In this document: positions 32,253-32,563 of the stretch, piece after piece | Position numbering within the stretch: position 1 is the stretch's first letter | How the letters are laid out: each line of letters starts with the position of its first letter | Assembly: GCA_947624345.1 (NCBI GenBank) | Contig: CANQJW010000010.1 | Coordinates: 1-32,563, forward strand | From: an uncultured Clostridia bacterium | GTDB lineage: Bacteria; Bacillota; Clostridia; Oscillospirales; Ruminococcaceae | DNA length: 32,563 bases | Direction of reading: 5' to 3' | Made by a program: the position numbers and the translations under genes | The notes under the pieces: generated by a model | Told to the model about the DNA's origin: nothing | What the model saw: only the letters and a program-made list of their open reading frames with translations | The model's database searches: none

Positions 32253-32563
32253 ATGAAACTTAAACGAATTTTGTCATTGCTTGCGTCATTGGCAATGGCT
32301 GTAACTGCGGTTACTGGCGCTATGAGTGTGTCGGCGAGCGAGGTTGCAAGCGGAAAATGCGGAGATAATGTAACCTGGACGCTTGATTCAGACGGAGTTC
32401 TCACTCTCTCCGGTGAGGGCCCCATGTATTTCCCTGATGACAATGGATATCTGAAGACATATAAAGACTGGGAATATTCTGAATACGCAAGTCAGATCAA
32501 AGAGCTTATAGTCGAAGAGGGTGTTACAACTATTGGCCCGTCCGCATTCGGACACACTACATT
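32253..32563 (+). CDS. BspA-like leucine-rich-repeat surface protein, 5' part
   Basis: The open frame runs off the right end (about 103 codons seen), so it is absent from the ORF track. ATG 32253 follows AAGAAAGGTGG. A Sec signal peptide (MKLKRILSLLASLAMAVTAV, cleaved near SVSAS) is followed by SGKCGDNVTWTLDSDGVLTL and SGEGPMYFPDD, the usual entry to BspA-type proteins. IKELIVEEGVTTIGPSAFGH is a canonical LRR_5 unit. Such proteins are secreted or wall-bound and often carry dockerin or repeat modules further on, which cannot be seen here. It is transcribed from the promoter at 31988 through the poly-G mini-ORF. Confidence 0.9.
   Translation, partial: MKLKRILSLLASLAMAVTAVTGAMSVSASEVASGKCGDNVTWTLDSDGVLTLSGEGPMYFPDDNGYLKTYKDWEYSEYASQIKELIVEEGVTTIGPSAFGHTT

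Noticed and set aside
1-32563. tRNA or rRNA genes
   Set aside because: No cloverleaf with a 3' TTCGAATC-type arm, and no rRNA signature, was noticed on either strand. A tRNAscan run would settle this.

Overview
The window looks like chromosomal DNA of a low-GC Gram-positive gut Clostridia member, probably Oscillospiraceae/Ruminococcus-like. Signs are T-box control of thrS, consensus sigma-A promoters, AGGAGG ribosome sites, sugar ABC operons without an ATPase gene, a DUF5696/Yip1 cassette, and a BspA-type leucine-rich-repeat surface protein. Genus is inference only.

Layout. (1) 1-2820: promoter, threonine T-box leader, a small membrane-protein gene, then thrS and a terminator. (2) 2821-3576: a 750-base gap with a consensus promoter, repeated TTGCACAAA motifs, and what looks like the last ~25 codons of a lost ABC-transporter ATPase. 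(3) 3577-15134: an eight-gene operon holding a 986-aa solute-binding protein with extra N-terminal modules, permease pair 1, a membrane-anchored NHL/TPR protein, a Yip1-family protein, a secreted DUF5696 protein, and permease pair 2. No ATPase is encoded. (4) 15135-15633: terminator, then two exact 161-bp tandem copies of a hairpin-packed repeat. (5) 15634-18906: a cytoplasmic GH95 glycosidase and a membrane protein with a zinc ribbon. (6) 19020-28600: a Dpp-type peptide ABC transporter (dppA-B-C-D-F), an M24 aminopeptidase, an M20 PepV-like dipeptidase and a prephenate dehydrogenase. (7) 28630-30052: a ROK-type regulator. (8) On the minus strand, a Wzx-like flippase followed by a PC4/YdbC-like protein. 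(9) At the right end, a strong promoter, a tiny ORF with a 12-G tract, and the start of a BspA-like LRR surface protein that runs off the window.

How the genes fit together. Region 3 encodes capture and import of an unknown oligosaccharide, and the neighbouring cytoplasmic GH95 enzyme could trim an imported fucosylated or L-galactosylated glycan. Region 6 is a peptide-scavenging unit: capture by DppA, import by DppBCDF, and cleavage by the two peptidases.

The most unusual items are the tandem hairpin array (15261-15604), the poly-G mini-ORF (32046-32096), the possibly structure-dependent ribosome site of dppC (22128-22166), and the poorly characterised NHL/TPR-Yip1-DUF5696 uptake operon.
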